A stretch of 64,000 nucleotides of DNA from Thauera sp. (GTDB lineage: Bacteria; Pseudomonadota; Gammaproteobacteria; Burkholderiales; Rhodocyclaceae): positions 62,001 through 126,000 of the forward strand of contig JAFLDS010000001.1 in assembly GCA_017302295.1 (NCBI GenBank), given 5' to 3'. Of this stretch, positions 13,555 through 21,816 are shown one piece after another (position 1 is the first letter of the stretch; every line of letters begins with the position of its first letter). Both the position numbers and the translations under genes were made by a program. The notes under the pieces are model-generated. The model did not search any database and was not told the origin of the DNA. It worked only from the letters and a program-made list of their open reading frames with translations.

Positions 13555-14105
13555 CGCGCGGCGCCGTCGAGTGCCGCGCCAGGATCCAGCGCATGAAGTT
13601 CGGCTTCGTAACGGCGCGCGTTGTCGACATAGTGCGCGGCGTTGGCATGAAGATTGGCGATGTCCTGATCGGTGAGTTCCCGGATCACACGGCCGGGCGA
13701 GCCGACCACGAGCGAACGGTCAGGGATGACCTTGCCCTCGGGAATCAGCGATTTGGCGCCAATGATGCAGTTCTTGCCGATGACCGCGTTGTTCAGCACG
13801 ACCGCATTGATGCCGATGAGACTGCCGTCGCCCACCGTGCAGCCGTGCAGCATCGCCATGTGGCCCACGGTGACGTTGGCGCCGACATGCAGCGGGACGC
13901 CATCGTCGGTGTGCAGGATGGAGCCGTCCTGGATGTTCGTGTTGTCGCCGATGGTGATCGGGTCGTTGTCGCCACGGATCACGACGCCATACCAGATATT
14001 CACGTTGCAGCCGGCCTCGACCGCGCCGACTACCGTCGCATTGTGGGCAACCCAGCAACCTTCACCGAATCGGGGCGTGTGTTCGCCCAGGGCGTAAATG
14101 CTCAT
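13551..14105 (-). CDS. Gamma-carbonic anhydrase-like protein (YrdA/PaaY type)
   Basis: 184-residue cytoplasmic left-handed beta-helix (hexapeptide repeat) protein. The three zinc-binding histidines of gamma-carbonic anhydrases are present: one in SILHTD and two in VGHMAMLHG. Repeats such as ITIGDN, LIGINA, VVLNNAVIGKN and CIIGAKS follow the hexapeptide pattern. Many such proteins are metal-binding but have weak or no measured anhydrase activity, so the reaction is uncertain. Two adjacent ATG codons (14108, 14105) follow a GAGAG; the second has better spacing. It ends tail-to-tail with the EamA gene, overlapping by 4 nt. Confidence 0.9.
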   Translation of the reverse strand: MSIYALGEHTPRFGEGCWVAHNATVVGAVEAGCNVNIWYGVVIRGDNDPITIGDNTNIQDGSILHTDDGVPLHVGANVTVGHMAMLHGCTVGDGSLIGINAVVLNNAVIGKNCIIGAKSLIPEGKVIPDRSLVVGSPGRVIRELTDQDIANLHANAAHYVDNARRYEAELHALDPGAALDGAAR

Positions 14106-14312
14106 CATCTCTCTCGTCGTCGTACCGGCCGCTGCTGCGCCGGGCGGGGCCGAAATCATAGCAAGCTCAGGCCCTTAGTGGGCGTTATGTGCCCCGTGTC
14201 GGGTACTGGCGTACGCACGCGCCGCGCTGTGGGACACGGCGCCCCGCACTGGCGCGGGTCGCACGGCCGCCGTGGTGGTAGCATGCTGCGATTCTGCCGC
14301 AGCCTCGTTCCC

Positions 14313-15158
14313 ATGCTCAGTTACCGCCACGCCTTCCATGCCGGCAATCACGCCGACGTCCTCAAGCATGTCGTCCTGCTCGAACTGCTCGACTACTACA
14401 ACCGCAAGGACAAGCCGTGGTTCTACGTCGATACCCATGCGGGCGGCGGCTGTTACGCCCTCGACAGCGCGCATGCGAGCAAGAACGCAGAGTTTGCCGG
14501 CGGCGTCGCTCGCCTGTGGGATCGCGAGGACCTGCCTGCGCCGGTCGCAGCCTACGTAGACGCGGTGCGCCAGTTCAACCCGCATGGGCGGCTGCTGTTC
14601 TATCCGGGTTCGCCCGCGCTGGCGATGACGCGCGCGCGCGCGCAGGACCGCTTGCGACTGTTCGAACTGCACCCGGCGGACTTCGAGTCGCTGCAGCGGA
14701 CGTTCAGTGGCGAAGCGGAGCGTGTGCAGGTCCGCCAGGTCGATGGTTTTGCCGCCTTGAAGGCCTTGCTGCCGCCGCCCTCGCGCCGTGTTGTGGTGCT
14801 GATCGACCCGCCCTACGAAGTGAAGGAGGACTACCGACGCGTGGTCGACACCCTGAAGGACGCGATGCGCCGCTTTCCCACCGGGACGTATGCGATCTGG
14901 TATCCGATGCTGGCGCGCCCCGAGGCGCGGCAACTGCCTGAACGGCTGGCCGATCTCGGCGCCGAGAGCTGGCTCGACGTGAGGCTTGCGATCGGCAAGC
15001 CGTCCAGAGAGGGCTTCGGCATGTTCGGCAGCGGCATGTTCATCGTCAATCCGCCCTGGGTCCTGCCGGAGCGCCTCGAGGCGACCATGCCCTGGCTGGT
15101 GAAGAGTCTGGGCGAGGATGATGGCGCGGGTTTCGATCTGGAGCATGCCATCGCATGA
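14313..15158 (+). CDS. rlmJ: 23S rRNA (adenine-2030-N6)-methyltransferase
   Basis: Methylates A2030 of 23S rRNA using SAM. 281 residues, the usual length. The start MLSYRHAFHAGNHADVLKH matches the conserved RlmJ N-terminus, which decides the start over an in-frame ATG at 14283. A GGGCYALDS SAM-binding loop follows an inserted DTHAG, and the catalytic N6-adenine methyltransferase motif appears as DPPYE. C-terminal GMFGSGMFIVNPPW is also family-typical. It overlaps the next gene by ATGA. Confidence 0.95.
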   Translation: MLSYRHAFHAGNHADVLKHVVLLELLDYYNRKDKPWFYVDTHAGGGCYALDSAHASKNAEFAGGVARLWDREDLPAPVAAYVDAVRQFNPHGRLLFYPGSPALAMTRARAQDRLRLFELHPADFESLQRTFSGEAERVQVRQVDGFAALKALLPPPSRRVVVLIDPPYEVKEDYRRVVDTLKDAMRRFPTGTYAIWYPMLARPEARQLPERLADLGAESWLDVRLAIGKPSREGFGMFGSGMFIVNPPWVLPERLEATMPWLVKSLGEDDGAGFDLEHAIA

Positions 15159-15511
15159 GTGCCGACGCGTTGACCGTGCTGCGCGATGCGCTGCGAACCT
15201 TCTCCGCCGAGCGCGACTGGGATCAGTTCCATACGCCCAAGAATCTCGCCATGGCTCTGGCGGGCGAGGCCGGCGAGGTGATCGAGCATTTCCAGTGGCT
15301 GACAGCGGATCAGTCGGCGGCGCTTGATGACGACACGCGAGCTGCCGTGGCGCTCGAACTGGCGGACGTCCTGCTGTATCTGGTCCGCCTTGCCGACGTG
15401 CTCGACATCGATCTGGCGATGGCAGCGCGGCGCAAGCTGGCGATCAACGGCGAGCGTTACCCGGTCGGGCTCGCCCGCGGGCGAGCCGACAAGTACGACC
15501 GATTGTCCTGA
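15155..15511 (+). CDS. MazG-like nucleotide pyrophosphohydrolase
   Basis: 118-residue all-alpha NTP pyrophosphatase of the MazG/dCTPase (RS21-C6-like) group. The acidic metal-binding pattern is visible: EAGEVIEHFQW, then ELADVLLYLVRLADVL, then a basic KLAINGERYP end. It probably removes pyrophosphate from non-canonical or excess nucleotides such as dCTP derivatives. The ATG overlaps the rlmJ stop (ATGA, 15155-15158), so the two are translationally coupled. The exact nucleotide is not readable from the sequence. Confidence 0.88.
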   Translation: MSADALTVLRDALRTFSAERDWDQFHTPKNLAMALAGEAGEVIEHFQWLTADQSAALDDDTRAAVALELADVLLYLVRLADVLDIDLAMAARRKLAINGERYPVGLARGRADKYDRLS

Positions 15512-15547
15512 CGCCGGGCGTCACGGTCACGATACGCGGAAACGAGA

Positions 15548-17152
15548 GTGGAACTGCAGCACATCAGCGAGCTGGAGCGCGCCGTCGAAGGTGGGCGCGG
15601 AGAACTCGTGCGTTTTGGCGTCAGCTTCCTGTTCATGGTCTGCGTGATGTTCTACGCCGCCTCCCAGGAGGGCGGAAGAGGCGAGCTGGTGCTGGTCATG
15701 GCGGCGATCGTGGCCACTTACATGGCGATGAACATCGGTGCCAACGACGTTGCCAACAACGTCGGGCCGGCGGTCGGCGCGAAGGCCTTCAGCCTGGTCG
15801 GGGCGCTCGCGATCGCAGGCCTTTTCGACATTGCCGGTGCCCTGATAGCCGGCGAGCGCGTCATCGAGCGCATGCGCAGCGGCATCCTGCAGCCCGAGAT
15901 GGTCACCGATCCGCAGGTTTTCGTGGCGATCATGCTCGCTGCGCTGCTGGCGAGTGCGGTCTGGGTGAATCTGGCCAGTGCCCTGGGGGCGCCGGTGTCG
16001 ACGACGCACGCGATCGTGGGAGCCGTCATGGGCGGGGGCATGGCGGCGTATGGGGTCGGTGTGGTCAATTGGGCGGTGATGGTCAGCATCGCCGCCAGCT
16101 GGGTGGTTTCGCCGCTTCTCGGCGGCGTGCTGGCCGCGGTGTTTCTCTACCTCATCAAGCGCAGCATCCTCTATCAGGTCGACATGTCGGCGGCGGCGCG
16201 GCGTGTGGTCCCGTTGCTGCTCGCCGGCATGGCGTGGATTTTCACGACCTATCTCATCGTGGAGGGCCTGAGCAGGCTGCACTTGTTCAGTGCTGAGGTC
16301 GCGCTCGGGCTGGGTTTCGCCGCCGCCGTGATCACCTATTTCGCCGTTCGTGCAAGAGTCTGCGACCGGGGGCGCCTGATCCCCAACACCCGGCAGGGGG
16401 TCAACCGGCTCTTTACCATTCCGTTGATGTTCGCCGCGGCGGTGATGAGCTTCGCCCACGGCTCGAACGATGTAGCGAACGCCGTCGGTCCGCTGGCGGC
16501 CATCGTCCACTCGCTGTCGGGTGACGGTGCCGTCACGGCGAACGGCGTCCTCTCCTCGATGGCGGGCGGCGTCGTGCCGATGTGGGTGATGGTGGTGGGG
16601 GCCCTGGGAATCGCGGTCGGCCTGGTGCTGTTCGGACCGAGGGTGATCCGCACCGTCGGCAGCGAGCTGACCGAACTCGATCACATCCGCGCCTTCAGCG
16701 TGGCGATGGCCTCGGCGCTGACCGTCATCGTTGCGAGCGGCTTCGGGCTGCCGGTCAGCTCGACTCACATCGTGGTGGGCAGCGTGCTGGGTGTCGGGTT
16801 CCTGCGCGAGTATCTGAGAAGCACCCAGGACGACATGCTGGTTGAGATCAAGGCGCATCATCCCGCGGGTGACCAGGAGGCGATCGACGCGTTCGTCGCG
16901 CGCTTCATGAGGGCGTCGATCGACGAGAAGGGCCGGCTGCTGAAGGAGCTCAAGCGTCAGTCCAGGACCGGCGAGGATCCCGCGCGCTTCGCGAAGCGGG
17001 AGCGCAAGGCGCTCAAGCGGGTGTATCGCCAGGAACTCGTGAAGCGCTCGCAGCTTCGGCGCATCGTCACTGCCTGGGTGGTGACGGTGCCGGCATCGGC
17101 GCTGATGGCCGCCATGCTGTTTCATGTCATGCGGGGGGTGCTGGCGGCATGA
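15548..17152 (+). CDS. PiT-family inorganic phosphate transporter
   Basis: 534-residue inner-membrane phosphate:cation symporter. The two PiT signature repeats are clear: GANDVANNVGPAVGAK near residue 62 and GSNDVANAVGPLAAI near 310, each followed by paired helices and SSTH/STTHAIVG-type ends. A cytoplasmic basic segment lies at about 440-500 before a final membrane helix. It is likely low-affinity, constitutive uptake of metal-phosphate. GTG start, preceded by GGAAACGAGA. It overlaps the DUF3301 gene by ATGA. Slightly longer than PitA because of the charged C-terminal insertion. Confidence 0.95.
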   Translation: MELQHISELERAVEGGRGELVRFGVSFLFMVCVMFYAASQEGGRGELVLVMAAIVATYMAMNIGANDVANNVGPAVGAKAFSLVGALAIAGLFDIAGALIAGERVIERMRSGILQPEMVTDPQVFVAIMLAALLASAVWVNLASALGAPVSTTHAIVGAVMGGGMAAYGVGVVNWAVMVSIAASWVVSPLLGGVLAAVFLYLIKRSILYQVDMSAAARRVVPLLLAGMAWIFTTYLIVEGLSRLHLFSAEVALGLGFAAAVITYFAVRARVCDRGRLIPNTRQGVNRLFTIPLMFAAAVMSFAHGSNDVANAVGPLAAIVHSLSGDGAVTANGVLSSMAGGVVPMWVMVVGALGIAVGLVLFGPRVIRTVGSELTELDHIRAFSVAMASALTVIVASGFGLPVSSTHIVVGSVLGVGFLREYLRSTQDDMLVEIKAHHPAGDQEAIDAFVARFMRASIDEKGRLLKELKRQSRTGEDPARFAKRERKALKRVYRQELVKRSQLRRIVTAWVVTVPASALMAAMLFHVMRGVLAA

Positions 17153-17493
17153 TTTCCTTCCCTGAATTGCTCGCTCTGTTTGCCCTGGGGGCCGTCGTCT
17201 GGTTCTGGTTCGACAGTCTCAAGGCGCGTGAGGCCGGCGTGGAGGCCGCACGCGCCGCCTGCGAGCGCGAAGGTCTGCAGTTTCTGGACGAGACGGTGGT
17301 CGGGCGCGGACTGCGGCCGGCACGCGATGAGGACGGAAGGCTCACGCTGCAGCGCGCGTTCGATTTCGACTATTCACGCTCGGGTTTCGATCGCCACCAC
17401 GGCTCCGTCGTTCTGCGCGGGCGGGAGGTGGTGCTGCTGGATCTGGGGCTCTGGCGCGTCATCGAGGGCGGCCTGAGCCGGCCGGATCAATGA
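17149..17493 (+). CDS. DUF3301 membrane-anchored protein
   Basis: 114-residue protein of unknown function: one N-terminal membrane helix (about 3-20, LLALFALGAVVWFWFDSL) and a small cytoplasmic domain with the sequence pattern LQRAFDFDYSRSG and HHGSVVLRGREV, typical of DUF3301 in beta- and gammaproteobacteria. Its start overlaps the phosphate transporter stop by 4 nt, so the two are co-translated; a link to phosphate transport is only positional. Confidence 0.82.
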   Translation: MISFPELLALFALGAVVWFWFDSLKAREAGVEAARAACEREGLQFLDETVVGRGLRPARDEDGRLTLQRAFDFDYSRSGFDRHHGSVVLRGREVVLLDLGLWRVIEGGLSRPDQ

Positions 17494-17544
17494 GGGGAGC
17501 GTCTCCGCCGGGGTGCCGTCGCCGGACTCGACGCGCGTGCTGAC

Positions 17545-18186
17545 TCAGCCGCGTCGTGCATCGGCCGCGTGCAGGAATTCGGTGCGCAGTTGCGCCGACG
17601 TGGCGAAGGCGCCCGACCAGGCCTGGGTGACGACGCGTTCGTCTCCTCGCCGGTCTTCGCCCAGCAGCAGGCACAGCTGCTCTGCCTCGATCACGCAGGC
17701 CGCGCCCCGGGCCTTGCCGTAGCGCATCAGCGCATCAGCAATGTCGCGCGTCATCCATTCCTGGTAAGTGAAGCGGTGGCCGAGGGCATCGACCAGGCGC
17801 GCGATGCGCCCGAAGCCGTGCAGCCGCCCACCGGGCAGATAGGCGACATGGGCGACGCCGCGAAACGGAACGAGGTGATGCGGGCAGACGCCGTGCACCG
17901 CAATGCCGCGCACGACCACCATGTCTTCACGCGGGTCGGCAAAACCTTCGCCGAGGACGTCGGCGGGATCGAGCTCGTAACCACCGAGCAGGCGGCGTTG
18001 CCACAGCTCACGCACCCGCTGGGCAGTGCGGCCGGTGTGGACCGTGGCCGGGTCGATGCCGCAGGCAAGCAGCAGGTCGGTGACTGCGCGCTCGAAGGCG
18101 GGGGCGTCGAAAGGTCCGGTCCGCGGGATGCCGATGGCGTCCGGAGGGTGGGCGGCGCCGTGGTCGTGGTCGTGGTGCGTGCTCAT
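17545..18186 (-). CDS. folE: GTP cyclohydrolase I family protein, variant active site
   Basis: 213-residue member of the T-fold GTP cyclohydrolase I family, which makes dihydroneopterin triphosphate for folate. Core marks: CPHHLVPF (C101, H103, H104), GRIARLVDALGHRF, YQEWMT (substrate-binding Glu), and a C-terminal EAEQLC (C172). Relative to the family, the two zinc cysteines and one zinc histidine are kept, but the catalytic histidine two residues before the second cysteine is Gln170, CEHH is CPHH, and the following MRGV is LLGE. The His-rich N-terminus (HHDHDHG) is odd. Start ATG follows GGAG on the minus strand. It may be a functional variant or a paralogue with a changed role. Confidence 0.82.
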   Translation of the reverse strand: MSTHHDHDHGAAHPPDAIGIPRTGPFDAPAFERAVTDLLLACGIDPATVHTGRTAQRVRELWQRRLLGGYELDPADVLGEGFADPREDMVVVRGIAVHGVCPHHLVPFRGVAHVAYLPGGRLHGFGRIARLVDALGHRFTYQEWMTRDIADALMRYGKARGAACVIEAEQLCLLLGEDRRGDERVVTQAWSGAFATSAQLRTEFLHAADARRG

Positions 18187-18277
18187 CGTCGTGCTCCGGG
18201 TCTGACTGCGGCGATGATACCCGCGATCGAGACATGTCCGGGGCAGTGGCCTGGTCGGATCGGACCGGGGCGGCCCC

Positions 18278-18874
18278 TCAGGCGATGAAGACGGGGTCCG
18301 AGAACACCAGGGTGCCATCCTTGCGCATCATCAGGTTGTTGGCGTTCAGGATGTCGGGAAGAACCTGGTATTCCTCGATGAAGTCTGACAACGCTTTCAG
18401 TGCTTCGTGCAGGCCTTCGTCGATCCCCAGCGGGTTCTGCGTCATATGGTAAAGCGCGATGCGCCCCATGTTCGTGCCCAGCCGGCTCCACTGCTCGCAG
18501 GCCGACCAGTAGAAGTCGATCAGGCGCATCGCCAGATCCGACGCCGGTGTGCCGTCGGTCAGCGGGTAGAGCCGCTCCATTTCAATCAGATGCAGGGGGT
18601 AGCCTGACTGCGCCCGGCCGATGACGCCATGATCCGCGTGCACGATGGGGAAATGCTCGCCGCGGGGACGGTCGTCCGCGGTGTACAGAAAATAGTCGGC
18701 AGGCGAGCTGACGATCTTGTAGACCCGCTCGCCGTCGCCCTTGTCGAGAACGATCGAATACTCGCCACGGCCGATTTCACGCTTGCCGTCCAGCAGCGGA
18801 TGGGCCGGCACCGGGTCGGGCAGCACGACGGCCTCGCGGCCCAGCTTCGCGCGCGCTGTGGCGAGATCGATCAT
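18278..18874 (-). CDS. Uncharacterised protein-kinase-like protein
   Basis: 198-residue protein I cannot name. It shows a compact protein-kinase-like layout: glycine-rich loop GRGEYSIVL at 35-43, a lysine at 53 (VYKI) where the ATP-binding Lys is expected, an apparent hinge region (LIEMERLYPL), and near the C-terminus D174 and N179 spaced as in the catalytic loop (DILNANNLM), followed by D193 in FSDPVF where DFG would be. The molecule ends there, so the large C-lobe of Ser/Thr kinases is absent. Closest analogy is with kinase-like proteins of phages and proteobacteria. It lies between fabI and folE on the same strand, 14 bp after fabI. Whether it is catalytic is unknown. Confidence 0.6.
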   Translation of the reverse strand: MIDLATARAKLGREAVVLPDPVPAHPLLDGKREIGRGEYSIVLDKGDGERVYKIVSSPADYFLYTADDRPRGEHFPIVHADHGVIGRAQSGYPLHLIEMERLYPLTDGTPASDLAMRLIDFYWSACEQWSRLGTNMGRIALYHMTQNPLGIDEGLHEALKALSDFIEEYQVLPDILNANNLMMRKDGTLVFSDPVFIA

Positions 18875-18888
18875 TCAGGACGTCCCGC

Positions 18889-19668
18889 TCACGCCATGAT
18901 GTTGTAACCGGCGTCAACGAAATGAACACCGCCCGAGATCAGGCGACCGGCGTCGGAGACGAGGAAGGCGGTCAGCGCGCCGATGTCTTCCGGCGTGACC
19001 AATGCGTGCATCGGCGAGCGCTCGACTGCGGTGGCCATCAGGCCGTCGAAGCCGGCGATGCCCGAGGCGGCGCGCGTCATCAGCGGGCCGGGCGACACCG
19101 CGTTGACGCGGATGTTCTTGGCGCCGAGCTCAGCCGCCAGGTAGCGGGTGGCCGCTTCGAGCGCGGCCTTGCACAGGCCCATCACGCCGTAGTTGGGGAT
19201 GACCTTTTCCGAACCGAGATAAGTCATCGTGACCAGCGCGCCACCGCCCGCTTTCTCGAACAGGGGTTCCGCCTTCTTCGCGAGGCGCACGAACGAGTGG
19301 GTCGACACGTCCATCGCCAGAGCGAAACCGTCGGCCGAGGTATCGACCACGCGGCCGTGCAGGTCGTCGCGTTTGGCGAAGGCCATGCTGTGCAGCACGA
19401 AATCGAGCTTGCCATAGCGGGCGTCGATCTCGGCGAAGGCCGCGTCGAGCGTCTCGGGCTGGGTGACGTCGAGCAGAAAGACGTCGGTCACGCCCAGACG
19501 CTGGATCACCGGTTCGATGAAGGCGCGGGTCTTCTCGTTCTGATAGGTGATGATCAGCTTTGCGCCCGCCTGTGCGCAGGCTTCGGCGACGCCGGTGGAG
19601 ATCGATTTTTCATTGGCGATGCCGGTGATGAGGCCGACTTTGCCTTCCAGATTGACGATCGGGGTCAT
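18889..19668 (-). CDS. fabI: Enoyl-ACP reductase (NADH), FabI
   Basis: Last step of each fatty-acid elongation cycle: reduces trans-2-enoyl-ACP with NADH. 259 residues, an SDR-fold protein with the FabI-type cofactor motif GIANEKSIS, Y150 (TYLGSE) and the catalytic Y160-K167 pair (NYGVMGLCK), matching the Tyr-x6-Lys signature that separates FabI from other SDRs. C-terminal GGVHFVDAGYNIM is typical. The ATG at 19668 opens just after a candidate promoter. The kinase-like gene follows 14 bp downstream. Confidence 0.96.
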   Translation of the reverse strand: MTPIVNLEGKVGLITGIANEKSISTGVAEACAQAGAKLIITYQNEKTRAFIEPVIQRLGVTDVFLLDVTQPETLDAAFAEIDARYGKLDFVLHSMAFAKRDDLHGRVVDTSADGFALAMDVSTHSFVRLAKKAEPLFEKAGGGALVTMTYLGSEKVIPNYGVMGLCKAALEAATRYLAAELGAKNIRVNAVSPGPLMTRAASGIAGFDGLMATAVERSPMHALVTPEDIGALTAFLVSDAGRLISGGVHFVDAGYNIMA

Positions 19669-19695
19669 ACGAACTCCAATGAGCGAGAGGGTTGG

Positions 19696-19723
19696 ATGAT
19701 AGTTTGCGATTGGTGCATTGCAA
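19696..19723 (-). promoter_or_regulatory. Candidate fabI promoter
   Basis: On the minus strand, TTGCAA (19718-19723), a 16-bp spacer and TATCAT (19696-19701) sit about 28 bp before the fabI ATG. Confidence 0.45.
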
Positions 19724-19780
19724 TAGGCGCGAATTTGGTCACGGTATGCACGCGATACGGCTCTCCGCGGCCTCGAAAGT

Positions 19781-19811
19781 TTGAATTGGGGCCAGCTGAT
19801 TGCAGTATATT
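19781..19811 (+). promoter_or_regulatory. Candidate promoter of the HAD-like gene
   Basis: TTGAAT (19781-19786) and TATATT (19806-19811) with a 19-bp spacer, about 56 bp before the ATG at 19867. The spacer is slightly long. Confidence 0.35.
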
Positions 19812-19866
19812 CCGCAATGCAGCAATCCAACACCCCGGGGGTCTCGCGCCCCCTAGCGAGCCGGAC

Positions 19867-20364
19867 ATGACACGCCACAGCTACATCTTCATGGATTTCG
19901 ACGGAGTCACCCATCCCTGGGGAGAGGTCGAGGATTTCCGCAGCCTGCCGCTGATCGAGGCCGTGGTGCGCGAATTCGAAGAGGCGCGCATCGTCATCTC
20001 GTCGGACTGGCGAATGCTGTTTTCGCTGCAGAAGCTGAAGGCCCGCTTCGCCGAAGACATCCAGGTGCGCATTGCCGGTGCCACGCCGCACCTGCTGCCC
20101 AAGCAGGGCGCAGAACTCCATGGGTTGCGCGAGCGCGAGGCGATGCTTTGGCTCGCCCAGCACGAGCAGGATGTCGAGGCTGCGGCGTGGTGCGCGCTGG
20201 ATGACGCGCCGGGTAACTGGATGTCGCGGTCGCGACTGGTGCTGACCGATTTCAAGCGGGGCTTTACCGACGAGGACGCCCACGCGCTGCGCCGCATGTT
20301 GCTCGCGTTTCGCGAAGGCGAGCTCACACTTCCTGCGAGACGCGTCGCATCGTTTTGGGCTTGA
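19867..20364 (+). CDS. HAD-like (Swiss-army-knife RNA repair type) domain protein
   Basis: 165-residue stand-alone HAD-superfamily-like protein. Motif I appears as FMDFDGV (D10, D12), motif II as ISSDWR, and a later acidic motif as ALDDAP. This pattern fits the HAD domain associated with Swiss-army-knife RNA repair proteins, here without any ligase or kinase domain. Substrate unknown. The ATG is preceded by a candidate promoter and lies divergent from fabI. About 100 bp without another gene separate it from the next orphan. Confidence 0.65.
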   Translation: MTRHSYIFMDFDGVTHPWGEVEDFRSLPLIEAVVREFEEARIVISSDWRMLFSLQKLKARFAEDIQVRIAGATPHLLPKQGAELHGLREREAMLWLAQHEQDVEAAAWCALDDAPGNWMSRSRLVLTDFKRGFTDEDAHALRRMLLAFREGELTLPARRVASFWA

Positions 20365-20464
20365 GCGAAGCGCCCTGGATCGGCGTGCCAGGACGCGGCC
20401 GGGCGCATTTGCCCTGAGCGGCCTCGCTCGGCACAATGACGCCCTTTCCTACGGGCGCTGGTCC

Positions 20465-21238
20465 ATGTCTTCCTTCCCTGAGAATGTCCTTCCCGCCGAT
20501 CCGCTTGCCGGATGGACCGACGCCGATACGCAAAGGCAGGCCGCCCGCATGGTGCAGGACACCTTCGCGCGTGTGTTCCGGCTCACGGTGGCCGAGCCCG
20601 AGGCGGTGCGTCGCGCAGGCGTGAGCGAGTTGCACGGTGCCTTGCGCAACTGGGCGCAGGCGGGCGCGGGCGAGGAGGCGCGAGCACTGCGGCTGGCCCT
20701 GCTGATGAGCGGGCTCGATCAGTGGGGCCTGGCCTGGTCCCAGGCCTTCGGACTGGTCGCGATTCCAGGATTGACCGAGCTCATCGGCGCCTTGCGCACC
20801 GGTCTGGACGTGCAGGACGAAGCGCGCTTCCTGCGCCAGTTCGAAAGCGTGGGGAGCGCGGAGCAGAACGCGATCGACTTCAAGGTCGAATTGCGCCGCG
20901 GCATTCATCTGGCCCTGTGGCACTCGTCGATCGCCGCCGACGATCGCGACGAAGCGCTGCGCCTGGCGGGCCAGCTCGGCGGGCAGCTGCTGGCGCTGGT
21001 GCGCGACATGCCCCAGGCGGGCTGGCGGCTGGTGGCCGATGCGCTGGCCTCGATCCAGATTCGTTGTCTCGCTGACGGGCTGGCGGTCGAAGGCATCGCC
21101 CAGGAGGCCACCCAGGCTCTGTTCAGCGCGCTGTCGCGCGAGCTGCCGACCGAATGCCGCGATGCGGTTCTGGCGCATGCCGGTCGGGCAGTCATTGCCT
21201 GGCAGCAGGCCAGCCGTCCGTCCGCGACCGTGCACTGA
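20465..21238 (+). CDS. Hypothetical helical protein
   Basis: 257-residue protein I do not recognise. It has no signal peptide or membrane segments and is almost entirely predicted helix, with amphipathic Ala/Leu-rich stretches (for example EARALRLALLMSGLDQWGL and GQLGGQLLALV). Codon usage and frame strength match its neighbours, and it sits 13 bp before yaeQ on the same strand, so it is probably a real gene in the yaeQ-acpH unit. The ATG at 20465 has no strong ribosome site. A function cannot be assigned. Confidence 0.6.
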   Translation: MSSFPENVLPADPLAGWTDADTQRQAARMVQDTFARVFRLTVAEPEAVRRAGVSELHGALRNWAQAGAGEEARALRLALLMSGLDQWGLAWSQAFGLVAIPGLTELIGALRTGLDVQDEARFLRQFESVGSAEQNAIDFKVELRRGIHLALWHSSIAADDRDEALRLAGQLGGQLLALVRDMPQAGWRLVADALASIQIRCLADGLAVEGIAQEATQALFSALSRELPTECRDAVLAHAGRAVIAWQQASRPSATVH

Positions 21239-21251
21239 GCGGGGCGCGGAC

Positions 21252-21800
21252 ATGGCGCTGAAAGCCACCATCTACAAGGCCGAATTGCAGATCGCCGACA
21301 TGGATCGCGGTCATTACGGCGACTACAGCCACACCATTGCGCGCCACCCGTCGGAGACCGACGAACGCATGATGGTGCGGCTGCTCGCATTCGCGCTGTT
21401 TGCCGATCCGGCGCTGGGTTTCGGCAAGGGGCTGTGCGTGGAGGATGAGCCCGACCTGTGGCAGCGCGATCTGACCGGTTCGATCGAGCGCTGGATAGAC
21501 GTCGGGCAGCCGGACGAAAAATGGATACGCAAGGCTTGCGGCCGCGCCGACGAAGTGGTGGTCGTGAGCTTCGGCCGCGCCGCCGAGATTTGGTGGAACG
21601 GCGTGCGTGACAAGCTCGGTCGGCAGGACAAGCTCATCGTCTTGAACCTGGCCCCGGACGTCGCGCCCGAGCTGGCCCGATTGACCGAACGCAGCATGCG
21701 CCTGCAGTTCACCATCCAGGACGGCCATGTCTGGGTCACCAACGGGCGTGACACCGTGCAGGTCGAGCCGCAGGTGCTGATGGCCCGGCCGCAACGCTGA
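21252..21800 (+). CDS. yaeQ: YaeQ family protein
   Basis: 182-residue YaeQ protein, a PD-(D/E)XK nuclease-like fold of unsettled function. Marks: ATIYKAELQIADMDRGHY at the start, RHPSETDERMMVRLLAFAL, GLCVEDEPDLW, and the Q/K-containing WIDVGQPDEKWIRKA, where the nuclease-like acidic and lysine residues are expected. In Salmonella a homologue was once linked to RfaH-independent haemolysin effects, but no activity is established. ATG start at 21252, and it is followed 16 bp later by acpH. Confidence 0.93.
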   Translation: MALKATIYKAELQIADMDRGHYGDYSHTIARHPSETDERMMVRLLAFALFADPALGFGKGLCVEDEPDLWQRDLTGSIERWIDVGQPDEKWIRKACGRADEVVVVSFGRAAEIWWNGVRDKLGRQDKLIVLNLAPDVAPELARLTERSMRLQFTIQDGHVWVTNGRDTVQVEPQVLMARPQR

Positions 21801-21816
21801 GCTTCTGCGCGGCGCG

